Source of the DNA: Cloacibacterium sp964530915
Lineage (GTDB): Bacteria > Bacteroidota > Bacteroidia > Flavobacteriales > Weeksellaceae
Assembly (NCBI GenBank): GCA_964530915.1
Contig: CAZHCK010000052.1
Span: 1-17,461, forward strand
Length of the DNA stretch: 17,461 nucleotides
Direction: 5' to 3'
A program made the translations under genes and the position numbers. A model generated the notes under the pieces. It ran no database searches. It saw nothing but the letters and a program-made list of their open reading frames with translations, and was not told where the DNA came from. The stretch's first letter is position 1; every line of letters starts with the position of its first letter. Shown here piece by piece: positions 1 to 6,802 of the stretch.

Positions 1-43
1 ATTTAAGATACTCATTACCTACTCTAATTCACAACAAATTGAT

Positions 44-1486
44 TTACAAATTATTAATGAACAAATAAGTATCTACTTCCTTAGGAATATTCAATTTATT
101 TCTTATTCTATACTTCTTATTTTGTACTGTTCGAATTGATGTGAAGGTGTAATTCGCTATGTCTTTAGAAGAAAAATTGAGTTTTAATAAAGCACAAAAT
201 TGAATTTCAGAGATAGAAATTTTAGGATTAAGCTCTAAAATATTTTTTTCAAATTCTGGATATAAATCCAAAAATCTGGAGTAAAAATTAGGGTTGTTTT
301 GTTGAGCCAATTCTATTACTTCTGAGTGCAAATCACTTATCTTATTTTCTAGATTTTCTATCTTTTTTTTCTTTTCTTCTAATTTTAGTTCTATAATTCT
401 TTTCTCTTTTTTCTTTCTATTCATTTTTTTCAAGGAGTAAAAAATGAAAACCAAAAAAGATAATGCAATCATTCCTATGACGATGATTAAAAAGGTTTTA
501 TTTCTGTTTTCTTTTATGGCTTCTTCAGATTGTGCTTTTACTTCGTTTACAAAAGTTTTTACGCCTTTTAATTTTTCTTCATTTTCTATCTTTAAATTTT
601 CTAGATAGCGAAGTTTATATTTCTCATATTCCTTCTCATCTCCGAGATTTTTATAAGAATCTTGTAAAAGTTCATAGATAGACGTCATGTAAAACCCATC
701 TTGTACTTTTTCGTTAAGCTCTTCTGCTTTTTTAAGGTACACCACCGCTTTTTCGTGCTCTTTTTTTCGGTTATAGACTTCTCCTAAACCTGTATAATTG
801 GCTACATTGAAATTTTTAGCCTCTATTTTATCTTGAATTTCTAATGATTTCTTGAAATAATGAGCAGCAGAATCTAAATCTACAGAAAGAAATTTCAAGC
901 CAATATTACTGTTGCCCTTCGCAAGTTGATTTTTTCTTTCTTCAGGGTTTTTAATTTTTTCATACTCAGAAATTGTTTTTTTAATATAGGCTACAGCTTT
1001 ATCATGCTTTAAAATATGGGTATATAAATCAGATTGAAACTGATAATTATTAGCTCTAATGAGATTTTTATCTTGAAATTCGTTATCATCAATAAATTGT
1101 TCTGCTTCTTTCAGTTTCTTTTCAGATTCATCATGTACTTGTAAAAAATTTAAGGTAACTCCTAATCTATTTTTAGCAATGGCAATCAGTCTTATATTTT
1201 TAGCAGCAGTAGCTTTAACTTCTAGTTCCTTAGCAATTTTATAAGCTTTGTTGTATTCAGCTTTTGTAAAATAATAAAATGCTTTATTGTTGAGGACTTC
1301 TAATTGTGCATCTGCATTTTGCTGTAAAACTGCAGCTTTTTCCAGCGTTTTCAGCTCTTGGAAACCTTGTTCCATTTCGCTTTTCATCAACTTTTGGTTC
1401 TCCTTGATTTTTAATACCAAATCATTAGAATTTTGCCCAAAAGAAAATGAAAAAAAGAATAAAAAATTTAAAAAATAGCCTTTCAC
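44..1486 (-). CDS. TPR-repeat membrane protein with C-terminal LuxR-like HTH (putative regulator)
   Basis: A 480-residue protein of a layout common in Bacteroidota regulators. Residues 1-18 are a hydrophobic, Phe-rich signal peptide ending in SFGQ. Residues about 60-300 are helical TPR-like repeats, for example around 74-90, 155-180 and 233-262. A single membrane span lies at about 331-352, followed by a Lys/Glu-rich coiled coil at about 353-395. The C-terminus (about 424-480) has the order of a LuxR/GerE-type HTH, with FSSKDIANYTFTSIRTVQNK as the recognition region. The inferred topology is a periplasmic TPR sensor with a cytoplasmic DNA-binding domain. The start lies 17 bases after the stop of the tag gene, so the two are probably co-transcribed. 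The regulated genes cannot be seen from the window. The 43 bases beyond the stop hold nothing I recognise. Confidence 0.85.
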   Translation of the reverse strand: MKGYFLNFLFFFSFSFGQNSNDLVLKIKENQKLMKSEMEQGFQELKTLEKAAVLQQNADAQLEVLNNKAFYYFTKAEYNKAYKIAKELEVKATAAKNIRLIAIAKNRLGVTLNFLQVHDESEKKLKEAEQFIDDNEFQDKNLIRANNYQFQSDLYTHILKHDKAVAYIKKTISEYEKIKNPEERKNQLAKGNSNIGLKFLSVDLDSAAHYFKKSLEIQDKIEAKNFNVANYTGLGEVYNRKKEHEKAVVYLKKAEELNEKVQDGFYMTSIYELLQDSYKNLGDEKEYEKYKLRYLENLKIENEEKLKGVKTFVNEVKAQSEEAIKENRNKTFLIIVIGMIALSFLVFIFYSLKKMNRKKKEKRIIELKLEEKKKKIENLENKISDLHSEVIELAQQNNPNFYSRFLDLYPEFEKNILELNPKISISEIQFCALLKLNFSSKDIANYTFTSIRTVQNKKYRIRNKLNIPKEVDTYLFINNL

Positions 1487-1503
1487 TAGATTTATTTAGA
1501 TTT

Positions 1504-2058
1504 TTACTTTACAAAACAGTCTTCCACATGATCATTCACCATTCCTGTGGCTTGCATATGTGCATAAACTACGGTAGAACCCATAAATTTAAAACCTCGT
1601 TTCTTTAAATCTTTAGCAAGAGCATCAGAAATTTCAGTAGTTGCAGGAACTTCTTTCAAGGTTTTAGGACGATTGATAATCGGTTGATGATTCACAAAAC
1701 CCCAAATATATTTACTGAAAGAACCAAATTCCTTTTGAACTTCCATAAATTTTTGAGCATTATTAATCGTAGCTAGAATTTTCAGCCTATTTCTTATGAT
1801 TCCAGCATTTTGTATGAGTTCTTCAACTTTCTCCTCAGAATATTGTGCAATTTTTTGATAATCAAAATGATCAAAAGCTGCTCTGAAGTTTTCTCTTTTA
1901 GCTAAAATGGTGTACCAACTTAAGCCAGCCTGAAAACTTTCTAAAATCAGAAATTCAAAAATTGTTTCATCATCATAAATAGGTTTCCCCCATTCTTCAT
2001 CATGATAATTTCGGTACAAATCGTCTTTTTCGCACCATGCACATCTTACTACTTCCAT
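1504..2058 (-). CDS. tag: DNA-3-methyladenine glycosylase I
   Basis: Base-excision repair enzyme that removes 3-methyladenine from alkylated DNA, leaving an abasic site. The 184 residues match the usual Tag length (187 in E. coli). By memory alignment to E. coli Tag, the structural zinc ligands are C6, H19, H177 and C181 (the last two in the NDHVEDCF end motif). The catalytic-pocket residues correspond to Y18, E40 (LILESFQAGLSW) and W48. The conserved FVNHQP and KKRGFKFMGSTVVYAHMQA segments are also present. The start is taken at ATG 2058, just before the zinc cysteine, as in the family. It is the first gene of a probable two-gene unit with the TPR/HTH regulator downstream. No clear TAnnTTTG promoter was found upstream on the minus strand. 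Confidence 0.97.
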   Translation of the reverse strand: MEVVRCAWCEKDDLYRNYHDEEWGKPIYDDETIFEFLILESFQAGLSWYTILAKRENFRAAFDHFDYQKIAQYSEEKVEELIQNAGIIRNRLKILATINNAQKFMEVQKEFGSFSKYIWGFVNHQPIINRPKTLKEVPATTEISDALAKDLKKRGFKFMGSTVVYAHMQATGMVNDHVEDCFVK

Positions 2059-2238
2059 ATTATAGATAATACTGATAATTAATACTTTGCGTTAAAAAAT
2101 TTAATAAAATTTTATCAATTGATTAACAAAATCTTGTGAAATTAGTGAGTAAATTTGTTATGTGAAAATTCACAAAATCTAGGTAAAGATACAACCTTCC
2201 TAATAATAGTTATTCATAAAAAATCAAATTTTTGTTGC

Positions 2239-2275
2239 AAAGAACCTCTGATAAATTTCGGGGTTCTTTCTTTTT
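2239..2275 (+). terminator. orphan intrinsic terminator on the plus strand
   Basis: AAAGAACC (2239-2246) pairs with GGTTCTTT (2262-2269). A T.G and a C-G pair can extend the stem, and CTTTTT follows. No plus-strand gene lies upstream, since tag runs the other way, so it would end a short non-coding transcript or act in a leader. Confidence 0.6.
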
Positions 2276-2328
2276 AACGATATAACAATTCTTCATAATT
2301 CTGTAAGAACTGCCGTATTTAATAATTC

Positions 2329-2336
2329 TACATTTG
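2329..2336 (+). promoter_or_regulatory. probable -7 box for the LEA-like gene
   Basis: TACATTTG fits the Bacteroidota TAnnTTTG -7 element and lies 28 bases before the ATG at 2365, giving a short leader. No good -33 TTTG at the expected distance was found, so confidence is moderate. Confidence 0.45.
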
Positions 2337-2364
2337 CTTTACTAACCAATCAAAATATATTATT

Positions 2365-2643
2365 ATGGACACGAACAAACCGTTAGACAATGCTTCTGAC
2401 AGATTAGACGAAGCAAGAGACAGAACAGTAAACTCTGTAGAAAATACAGCAGAAAACATGTCAGAAAGAGCAGAAAATTTTTCAGATGATGTAAAAGATA
2501 CTGCAGAAAATGCTTGGGAAAAAACCAAAGATGTTGCCAATGACATTTGGGAGAAAACCAAAGATGTCGCTGAAAACGTTAAGGATAAAACCGAAGACAT
2601 GATAGACGATGTAAAAGACGAATACAGAGACAGAACCCATTAA
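2365..2643 (+). CDS. small hydrophilic hendecad-repeat protein (LEA-like/YtxH-like)
   Basis: A 92-residue, highly charged protein without Cys, Gly or a membrane span. From about residue 14 to 90 it can be laid out as seven 11-residue units, of which AENAWEKTKDV (47-57) and ANDIWEKTKDV (58-68) are near copies. At DNA level this is a 33-base tandem repeat with TGGGA(A/G) at 2515 and 2548. Such 11-mer amphipathic patterns are typical of group 3 LEA-type and related stress proteins, which are disordered or form long helices. A role in desiccation, osmotic or membrane stress is inference from composition only. It appears to be a single-gene unit, with a TAnnTTTG box upstream and a strong terminator 22 bases after the stop. 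Confidence 0.8.
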   Translation: MDTNKPLDNASDRLDEARDRTVNSVENTAENMSERAENFSDDVKDTAENAWEKTKDVANDIWEKTKDVAENVKDKTEDMIDDVKDEYRDRTH

Positions 2644-2665
2644 TTTTTATTCATCATTTTGATTT

Positions 2666-2693
2666 AGAATCCCGAATTTTTCGGGATTCTTTT
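2666..2693 (+). terminator. intrinsic terminator after the LEA-like gene
   Basis: Perfect 11-base arms AGAATCCCGAA (2666-2676) and TTCGGGATTCT (2680-2690) with a TTT centre, ending in TTTT. The CCCGAA/TTCGGG core recurs in other terminators of the window. Confidence 0.9.
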
Positions 2694-2722
2694 ATGCTAT
2701 AAGTAATATTTTTATAAATTTG
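2693..2722 (+). promoter_or_regulatory. probable fabI promoter
   Basis: TAAATTTG at 2715-2722 is a full match to TAnnTTTG and lies 16 bases before the fabI ATG. A TATG at 2693-2696 (3 of 4 to TTTG) sits 18 bases upstream. The promoter abuts the preceding terminator, so fabI is separately transcribed. Confidence 0.65.
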
Positions 2723-2738
2723 CCTAAAATAAATTATT

Positions 2739-3545
2739 ATGTACGGATTACTTAAAGGTAAAAAAGGAATTATTTTCGGCGCGCTTAATGATCAATCTAT
2801 CGCTTGGAAAGTAGCAGAACGTTGTCATGAAGAAGGTGCAGAATTTATCCTTTCAAACGCTCCTATAGCAATGAGAATGGGCGAAATAGATGCTTTAGCA
2901 CAAAAAACTAATTCAGAAGTAATTGGCGCAGATGCTACTTCTATGGAAGATTTAGGAAAACTTTTTGATGCAGCTATCGCTAAATTTGGTAAAATAGATT
3001 TCATCCTTCACTCTATCGGAATGTCTGTAAACGTAAGAAAAGGCAAACATTATACAGATATCAACTATGATTGGTTAGAAAAAGGTTGGGATGTTTCTGC
3101 AGTTTCTTTCCACAAAGTAATGAAAACCGCTTGGGAAAAAGATTGTATGAATGAGTGGGGTTCTATCCTAGCACTTACTTACATCGCTGCTCAAAGAACT
3201 TTCCCAGATTACAATGATATGGGAGATAACAAATCTTACCTAGAATCTATCGCAAGATCTTTCGGTTATTATTGGGGAGAGAAAAAAGTAAGAGTTAATA
3301 CCATTTCTCAATCTCCTACCGTAACTACAGCAGGTTCTGGAGTAAAAGGTTTTGGTGGATTTATGGGATTTGCAGAAGATATGTCTCCTCTAGGAAACGC
3401 TACCGCATTAGATTGTGCTAATTATTGTGTAGCCATGTTCTCAGATCTTACCAGAAAGGTAACCATGCAAAATCTGTTTAATGATGGTGGTTTCAGCAAC
3501 ACTGGAGTTTCTCAAAAAGTAGTAGATAAATATACAGGAGAATAA
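2739..3545 (+). CDS. fabI: enoyl-[acyl-carrier-protein] reductase, FabI type
   Basis: Reduces trans-2-enoyl-ACP to acyl-ACP with NADH in the last step of each fatty acid elongation cycle. It is an SDR-fold cytosolic enzyme of 268 residues, close to the family norm of about 260. The nucleotide-binding start is KGIIFGALNDQSIAWKVAE (9-27). The FabI active site shows Y148 (ALTYIAA) and the Y158-x6-K165 pair of the FabI signature. HSIG (91-94) and RVNTISQSP (185-193) are further family motifs. The serine-rich, Gly-rich loop after residue 195 (TVTTAGSGVKGFGGF) is longer than in E. coli. The ATG at 2739 is supported by the promoter 16 bases upstream. It is transcribed alone, with a terminator at 3622-3655. 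Confidence 0.97.
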   Translation: MYGLLKGKKGIIFGALNDQSIAWKVAERCHEEGAEFILSNAPIAMRMGEIDALAQKTNSEVIGADATSMEDLGKLFDAAIAKFGKIDFILHSIGMSVNVRKGKHYTDINYDWLEKGWDVSAVSFHKVMKTAWEKDCMNEWGSILALTYIAAQRTFPDYNDMGDNKSYLESIARSFGYYWGEKKVRVNTISQSPTVTTAGSGVKGFGGFMGFAEDMSPLGNATALDCANYCVAMFSDLTRKVTMQNLFNDGGFSNTGVSQKVVDKYTGE

Positions 3546-3557
3546 AATTCCTTGGTT

Positions 3558-3612
3558 CCCCTCTTTTAGAGGGGTAGCAAAATTTTTAATAAAAAATTTT
3601 GACGGGGTGTTC
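3558..3612. repeat. REP-like double inverted repeat downstream of fabI
   Basis: Two adjoining palindromes: CCCCTCT (3558-3564) with AGAGGGG (3568-3574), then CAAAATTTTT (3578-3587) with AAAAATTTTG (3592-3601), followed by ACGGGGTGTTC. From memory, similar CCCC/GGGG plus CAAAATTTTG units are dispersed between genes in flavobacteria. The copy number cannot be tested here. Confidence 0.55.
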
Positions 3613-3621
3613 AAAATACAG

Positions 3622-3655
3622 AATCCATTCAACCACTTGTTGAATGGATTTTTTT
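3622..3655 (+). terminator. fabI intrinsic terminator
   Basis: Arms AATCCATTCAA (3622-3632) and TTGAATGGATT (3640-3650), a 7-base loop, and a run of seven T (3649-3655). Confidence 0.9.
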
Positions 3656-3657
3656 AT

Positions 3658-3768
3658 GGCGCTTTAACACGCTGTCCGCTATATCTTTTTTAAATTTTCT
3701 CCAAACTTATTTTCCGAGGCTAAAAATTTAAAAAAGGATGCCGCTTCCATCGTTAGCGCGGTGAACGC
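3658..3768. repeat. intergenic inverted-repeat element with GC-rich ends
   Basis: About 110 bases bounded by imperfectly matching ends, GCGCTTTAAC near 3660 and GTTAGCGC near 3752. An inner AT-rich pair (TTTTTTAAATTTT near 3688 and AAAAATTTAAAAAA near 3723) surrounds a short centre. The GC-rich words CGCTGTCCGCTATATC and GGATGCCGCTTCCATC stand out from the AT-rich surroundings. It resembles dispersed intergenic elements that I recall from Flavobacteriia. No ORF or function is seen. Confidence 0.5.
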
Positions 3769-3785
3769 AGATAAGAAAATTTAGT

Positions 3786-3793
3786 TATATTTG
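3786..3793 (+). promoter_or_regulatory. -7 box for the Asp-box propeller gene
   Basis: TATATTTG is an exact TAnnTTTG match 17 bases before the ATG at 3811. It lies just outside the preceding repeat. No clear -33 TTTG was found. Confidence 0.55.
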
Positions 3794-3810
3794 GAAAAAA
3801 CTTCTTTACA

Positions 3811-6762
3811 ATGAATTACCACAAAATTCTACTTTCTACCGCCATTTTAGCATTTTCTTTTCATCATGCGCAGAACCTTAAGCTCAATCCTACTTCGGCA
3901 GAAGAACGCTGGAAAGGTTACGAACAAAGAAAAAAAATAGAAGAAAATTCTATTCTCAAAAATTTAGAATTCAGAAATGTAGGTCCTACTACCATGAGTG
4001 GTAGAGTTACAGATATAGATGCGAATCCAGAAAATCCTGCAGAATTTTATGTGGCTTATGCTTCTGGTGGATTGTGGTACACCAATAATAATGGAACTAC
4101 TTTCACTCCTATTTTCGAAAGAGAAGCCGTAATGACAATAGGTGACATTTATGTAGAGTGGAAAACCAAAACCATATTCATAGGAACTGGCGAAAGCAAT
4201 TCTTCTCGTTCTTCTTATGCAGGAATGGGCATTTATAAAAGTACAGACCAAGGAAAAACTTGGCAAAACCTAGGCTTAAAAGACACGCATCACATTGGAA
4301 GAATTGTGGTAAATCCCGAAAATAATAATGAAATTTGGGTTGCAGCAGTTGGTCATTTATATTCACCAAACGCAGAAAGAGGTGTTTTTAAAACCAATGA
4401 CGGTGGTAAAACTTGGAAAAAAACATTTTTGGCTGACCAAAATTCTGGAGCAATTGATTTAGCGATTAATCCTCAAAACCCAAAAGAAGTTTATGCTACA
4501 CTTTGGTACAAAGAGCGAAAAGCGTGGAAATTTGTAGAAAGTGGCGCTTCATCTGGAATTTTCAAATCCAATGATGGTGGCGAATCTTGGCAAAAAATTT
4601 CAACCAAAGATTCTGGCTTTCCAGCAGATGAAAACGTAGGAAGAATAGGACTTTCCATCTTCCCAAAAAATCCAAATATTATTTACGCGATTGTTGACAA
4701 TCAAAAAAACAGACCTGCTTCAACTACAAAAGAAGAAAAATCTGAAAAATTTTTGGACAAAGCCAAAATGCAGAAAATCACCAAAGAAGAATTCTTGGCT
4801 TTAGATGATAAAACGGTTAATGAATATCTGGACGGAGAACGTTTCCCTGAAAGATACACCTCTGAAAATCTAAAAAAATCACTCAGAGAAAATAAAATCA
4901 CGGTAAAAGATATTTTCAACTATACACACAACGGAAATGATGATTTATTCAACATCGAAATTGAAGGTGCAGAAGTTTATCGTTCTGATGATGCAGGAAA
5001 ATCTTGGAAAAAAACCAACGAAAAAAATCTAGATGGTTTATATTACACTTATGGTTATTATTTCGGGCAAATTTGGGTTTCGCCAACCAATCCAGATAAA
5101 GTAATTATTGCAGGTGTTCCGATTTTGGTTTCAGAAAATGGAGGAAAATCCTTCAAATCCATAGATTCTCCAAATGTTCATGCAGACCATCACGCCATTT
5201 GGTTTAACCCGAAAAATGACAATCATATTATCAATGGAAATGACGGCGGAATCAATATTTCTTATGACAATGGAAATTCATACATTCATTGCAATTCATT
5301 GCCCGTTTCACAGTTTTATTCGGTGGATTATGATTTAGAAAAACCTTACAATGTTTATGGCGGAATGCAAGACAATGGCGTTTGGTACGGACCATCAAGC
5401 AATAAATTTGACTACAAAAAAGGAAAATTTGATAATAGCGATAATTTCAAATTTCTCCTAGGAGGAGACGGAATGCAAGTGCGTGTAGATTTCAGAGATA
5501 ATGCCACTATTTACACTGGTTTTCAGTTCGGGAATTACTTCAGAATTAACAGAAAAACCAATGAAAGAAAATATTTAGAAGTTCCTAGAGAAATTGGTGA
5601 AAATCCACTTCGCTTCAATTGGGAAGCACCTTTCCAGATTTCTCGTCATAATCAAGACATCGTTTATTTTGCTTCGCAAAGTGTTTACCGAAGTATGGAC
5701 AAAGGCGAAACTTGGCAAAAAATTTCTGGAGATTTAACTAGAAATACCAAACAAGAAAATGTGCCTTACTCTACCCTTTCAACAATAGAAGAAAGTCCGA
5801 AAAAATTTGGTTTAATTTATGCAGGAAGTGATGATGGATTAGTTAATGTAACCAAAGACGGTGGAAATTCTTGGCAAAAAATAGGCGACTTCCCAGGATT
5901 TTGGGTTTCTATGGTTCAACCGTCTTCTTTCTCAGAATCTAGAGTTTATTTGAGTTTAAATGCTTACAGAGAAGACGATTTCCGTGCATTGCTTTACAGT
6001 TCTGATGATTTCGGGAAAACTTGGAAGAAAATTGGTGAAGATTTACCAGAAGAACCTATTAATGTCATCAGAGAAGACCATTCTAATGAAAATCTTCTTT
6101 ATGTAGGAACCGATAACGGATTGTACATTTCTCTAGACCGAGGAAAAACGTTTATGTCTGCCAATAATGCTTCACTACCAAACGTTGCTGTTCACGATTT
6201 AAAAGTTCATCACAGAGATAATGAATTAATTGTAGCAACACACGGAAGAAGTATTTACATTGCCGATGTGAAGAAATTACAAAAATTAACGCCAGAGAAT
6301 TTTGCTAAAGATTTAATCGTTTATGATATAGAAAACGTGAATTTCAAAGAAAATTGGGGCAAAGCCAACAATAATTTCACCGAAATTGAAAAACAAAATT
6401 TCCCATTAGAATTTTACACTAAAAATTCTGGAAACGCTGTTATCAAAATCATCAACGCTCAAAATGAAACCATAAAAACCATTAATCAACTTGCTGACAA
6501 AGGTTTTAATACCATCAGTTATGATTTAACAGTAAATGCAACTGAAAAGTCTAAAAAAGCAGATGATGGTAATGTTTACATCACTCCAGGAAAATACACG
6601 ATAGAAATTTCCATCAATGGAGTTACAGAAAAGAAATCGCTGGAAGTTAAAGAAAAACCAAAATCTAAAAGCAAAAGAGTAACCGAAGTTCCGCAAGGAA
6701 CAATGTCTCCAGGAGAATTTAAAAAATGGAGAAGAGAAGTTGGTTTCAAAAAGCAATTATAA
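3811..6762 (+). CDS. exported Asp-box (BNR/VPS10-like) beta-propeller protein
   Basis: A 983-residue protein starting with a signal peptide (1-21, ending HHAQ). The body is rich in Asp-box motifs of the S/T-x-D-x-G-x-[ST]-[WF] type, at residues about 144-151, 195-202, 253-260, 392-399, 441-448, 484-491, 628-635, 681-688, 731-738 and 774-781. Ten such hairpins point to one or two large sortilin/VPS10-like or sialidase-like propellers. A charged insert at about 300-370 (Lys/Glu-rich) breaks the spacing. The C-terminus (about 865-946) resembles a FlgD-like Ig fold, and a basic tail follows (KSKSKR). No catalytic set of a known glycosidase was identified, so sialidase activity should not be assumed. 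It probably acts outside the cytoplasm in binding or processing a polymer, which is inference. It is transcribed alone, with a bidirectional terminator after it. Confidence 0.88.
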   Translation: MNYHKILLSTAILAFSFHHAQNLKLNPTSAEERWKGYEQRKKIEENSILKNLEFRNVGPTTMSGRVTDIDANPENPAEFYVAYASGGLWYTNNNGTTFTPIFEREAVMTIGDIYVEWKTKTIFIGTGESNSSRSSYAGMGIYKSTDQGKTWQNLGLKDTHHIGRIVVNPENNNEIWVAAVGHLYSPNAERGVFKTNDGGKTWKKTFLADQNSGAIDLAINPQNPKEVYATLWYKERKAWKFVESGASSGIFKSNDGGESWQKISTKDSGFPADENVGRIGLSIFPKNPNIIYAIVDNQKNRPASTTKEEKSEKFLDKAKMQKITKEEFLALDDKTVNEYLDGERFPERYTSENLKKSLRENKITVKDIFNYTHNGNDDLFNIEIEGAEVYRSDDAGKSWKKTNEKNLDGLYYTYGYYFGQIWVSPTNPDKVIIAGVPILVSENGGKSFKSIDSPNVHADHHAIWFNPKNDNHIINGNDGGINISYDNGNSYIHCNSLPVSQFYSVDYDLEKPYNVYGGMQDNGVWYGPSSNKFDYKKGKFDNSDNFKFLLGGDGMQVRVDFRDNATIYTGFQFGNYFRINRKTNERKYLEVPREIGENPLRFNWEAPFQISRHNQDIVYFASQSVYRSMDKGETWQKISGDLTRNTKQENVPYSTLSTIEESPKKFGLIYAGSDDGLVNVTKDGGNSWQKIGDFPGFWVSMVQPSSFSESRVYLSLNAYREDDFRALLYSSDDFGKTWKKIGEDLPEEPINVIREDHSNENLLYVGTDNGLYISLDRGKTFMSANNASLPNVAVHDLKVHHRDNELIVATHGRSIYIADVKKLQKLTPENFAKDLIVYDIENVNFKENWGKANNNFTEIEKQNFPLEFYTKNSGNAVIKIINAQNETIKTINQLADKGFNTISYDLTVNATEKSKKADDGNVYITPGKYTIEISINGVTEKKSLEVKEKPKSKSKRVTEVPQGTMSPGEFKKWRREVGFKKQL

Positions 6763-6772
6763 TTTTAAAACA

Positions 6773-6799
6773 AAAAGTCCCGAAAATTTCGGGACTTTT
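6773..6799. terminator. bidirectional terminator between convergent genes
   Basis: Thirteen-base arms AAAAGTCCCGAAA (6773-6785) and TTTCGGGACTTTT (6787-6799). T-rich runs occur on both strands, so it can serve both the propeller gene and the minus-strand peptidase gene ending at 6803. Confidence 0.9.
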
Positions 6800-6802
6800 A
6801 TT

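Larger units (their letters stand above)
2059..2364. other. intergenic region between divergent tag and LEA-like gene
   Basis: A 306-base AT-rich spacer. It holds a 14-base palindrome TGTGAAAATTCACA (2161-2174), a TAAATTTG box (2150-2157) with no convincing -33 partner, a terminator-like hairpin on the plus strand (2239-2275), and the likely promoter of the downstream gene (2329-2336). No coding sequence or known RNA family was recognised. Confidence 0.6.

Noticed and set aside
2328..2600. Minus-strand open frame opposite the LEA-like gene
   Set aside because: Low-complexity Ser/Phe-rich translation produced by the repeat on the other strand. The plus-strand frame has a promoter, hendecad structure and terminator.
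3441..3632. Minus-strand 63-codon frame over the fabI end and the repeat
   Set aside because: Covers the repeat and terminator hairpins and overlaps the conserved fabI C-terminus.
4701..4919. Minus-strand frames opposite the propeller gene (also near 3964-4369 and 6526-6756)
   Set aside because: Shadows of a long, clearly conserved coding sequence, with no family resemblance.
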